DNA of 64,000 nucleotides from Aricia agestis (taxonomy: Eukaryota > Arthropoda > Insecta > Lepidoptera > Lycaenidae), in assembly GCF_905147365.1 (NCBI RefSeq), contig NC_056421.1:10682001-10746000 (forward strand). The letters are read 5' to 3'. Of this stretch, positions 63,941 through 64,000 are shown one piece after another. The stretch's first letter is position 1; the number at the start of each line of letters is the position of its first letter. Under the pieces are notes generated by a model. That model worked only from the letters and a program-made list of their open reading frames with translations. It was not told the DNA's origin and ran no database searches. The position numbers and the translations under genes are program-made.

Positions 63941-64000
63941 CAATCATGTAAATGGCTGATCCAACGTTTTACTCACTTATAATGAGAAAACTAAACTTAA
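63941..64000 (-). CDS. Atrx: candidate 5' exon of Atrx with upstream start
   Basis: On the - strand, ATGATTG at 63947-63941 is followed by the strong donor GTAAGTAC. Splicing to the acceptor before 63257 gives M-I-V-H-Q-Y-K-R-V-E-R-E and then the in-frame ATG at 63228, adding 12 residues. An in-frame TAA lies 24 nt upstream, so this would be the first ATG. The exon runs out of the window. Inference only; the downstream ATG is an equally acceptable start. Confidence 0.45.

Overview
This window is animal nuclear DNA, almost certainly from a lepidopteran (moth or butterfly). The coding genes are insect-like. The intergenic and intronic space is packed with short TIR elements, a tRNA-headed SINE, a dispersed SINE-like repeat of a type common in Lepidoptera, and young LTR retrotransposons. 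Species cannot be decided from the sequence alone, and every gene name rests on recognising protein motifs, not on a database search.

Layout. (1) 1-5020, + strand: the last four coding exons of a tubulin-cofactor-E-like gene (Tbcel; Drosophila mulet), ending in a ubiquitin-like domain. (2) 5045-7408: three unrelated inverted-repeat elements. (3) 7777-10515, - strand: a complete intronless REV1 translesion polymerase gene. (4) 10602-12236: three further TIR elements. (5) 12798-13331, + strand: a single-exon gene that I recognise as CENP-M, an inner-kinetochore CCAN subunit. This is notable because Lepidoptera are holocentric and have lost CenH3. (6) 14273-16704: a probable DNA transposon with an intact 604-residue DUF7869-type ORF and matching inverted ends. 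(7) 18581-18977, - strand: an unidentified small exon pair.

(8) 19747-63228 (perhaps to 63947), - strand: one very large gene, the SNF2 ATPase ATRX/XNP. I could chain 28 coding exons with consistent phases to 5859 nt (1952 codons plus stop). No ADD zinc finger is visible. Its introns hold almost all the remaining features: a 6.3-kb Ty3/gypsy element with apparently identical LTRs, ATAG target duplication and a -1 frameshift heptamer between gag and pol (27474-33804); a decayed, circularly permuted second gypsy unit (34846-37724); a 6.4-kb BEL/Pao element with an intact 1921-residue gag-pol ORF, apparently identical LTRs and GTAGG target duplication (44958-51398); and more than twenty MITE-like or foldback elements.

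How the genes relate. Tbcel (tubulin turnover), REV1 (damage tolerance), CENP-M (kinetochore) and ATRX (heterochromatin, H3.3) all act in chromosome or cytoskeleton biology, but nothing in the sequence suggests co-regulation; Tbcel and REV1 are convergent, REV1 and CENP-M divergent over 2.3 kb of mostly transposon sequence. The least described items are the DUF7869 transposon, the CENP-M gene, the permuted gypsy unit and the insertion at the ATRX stop codon.
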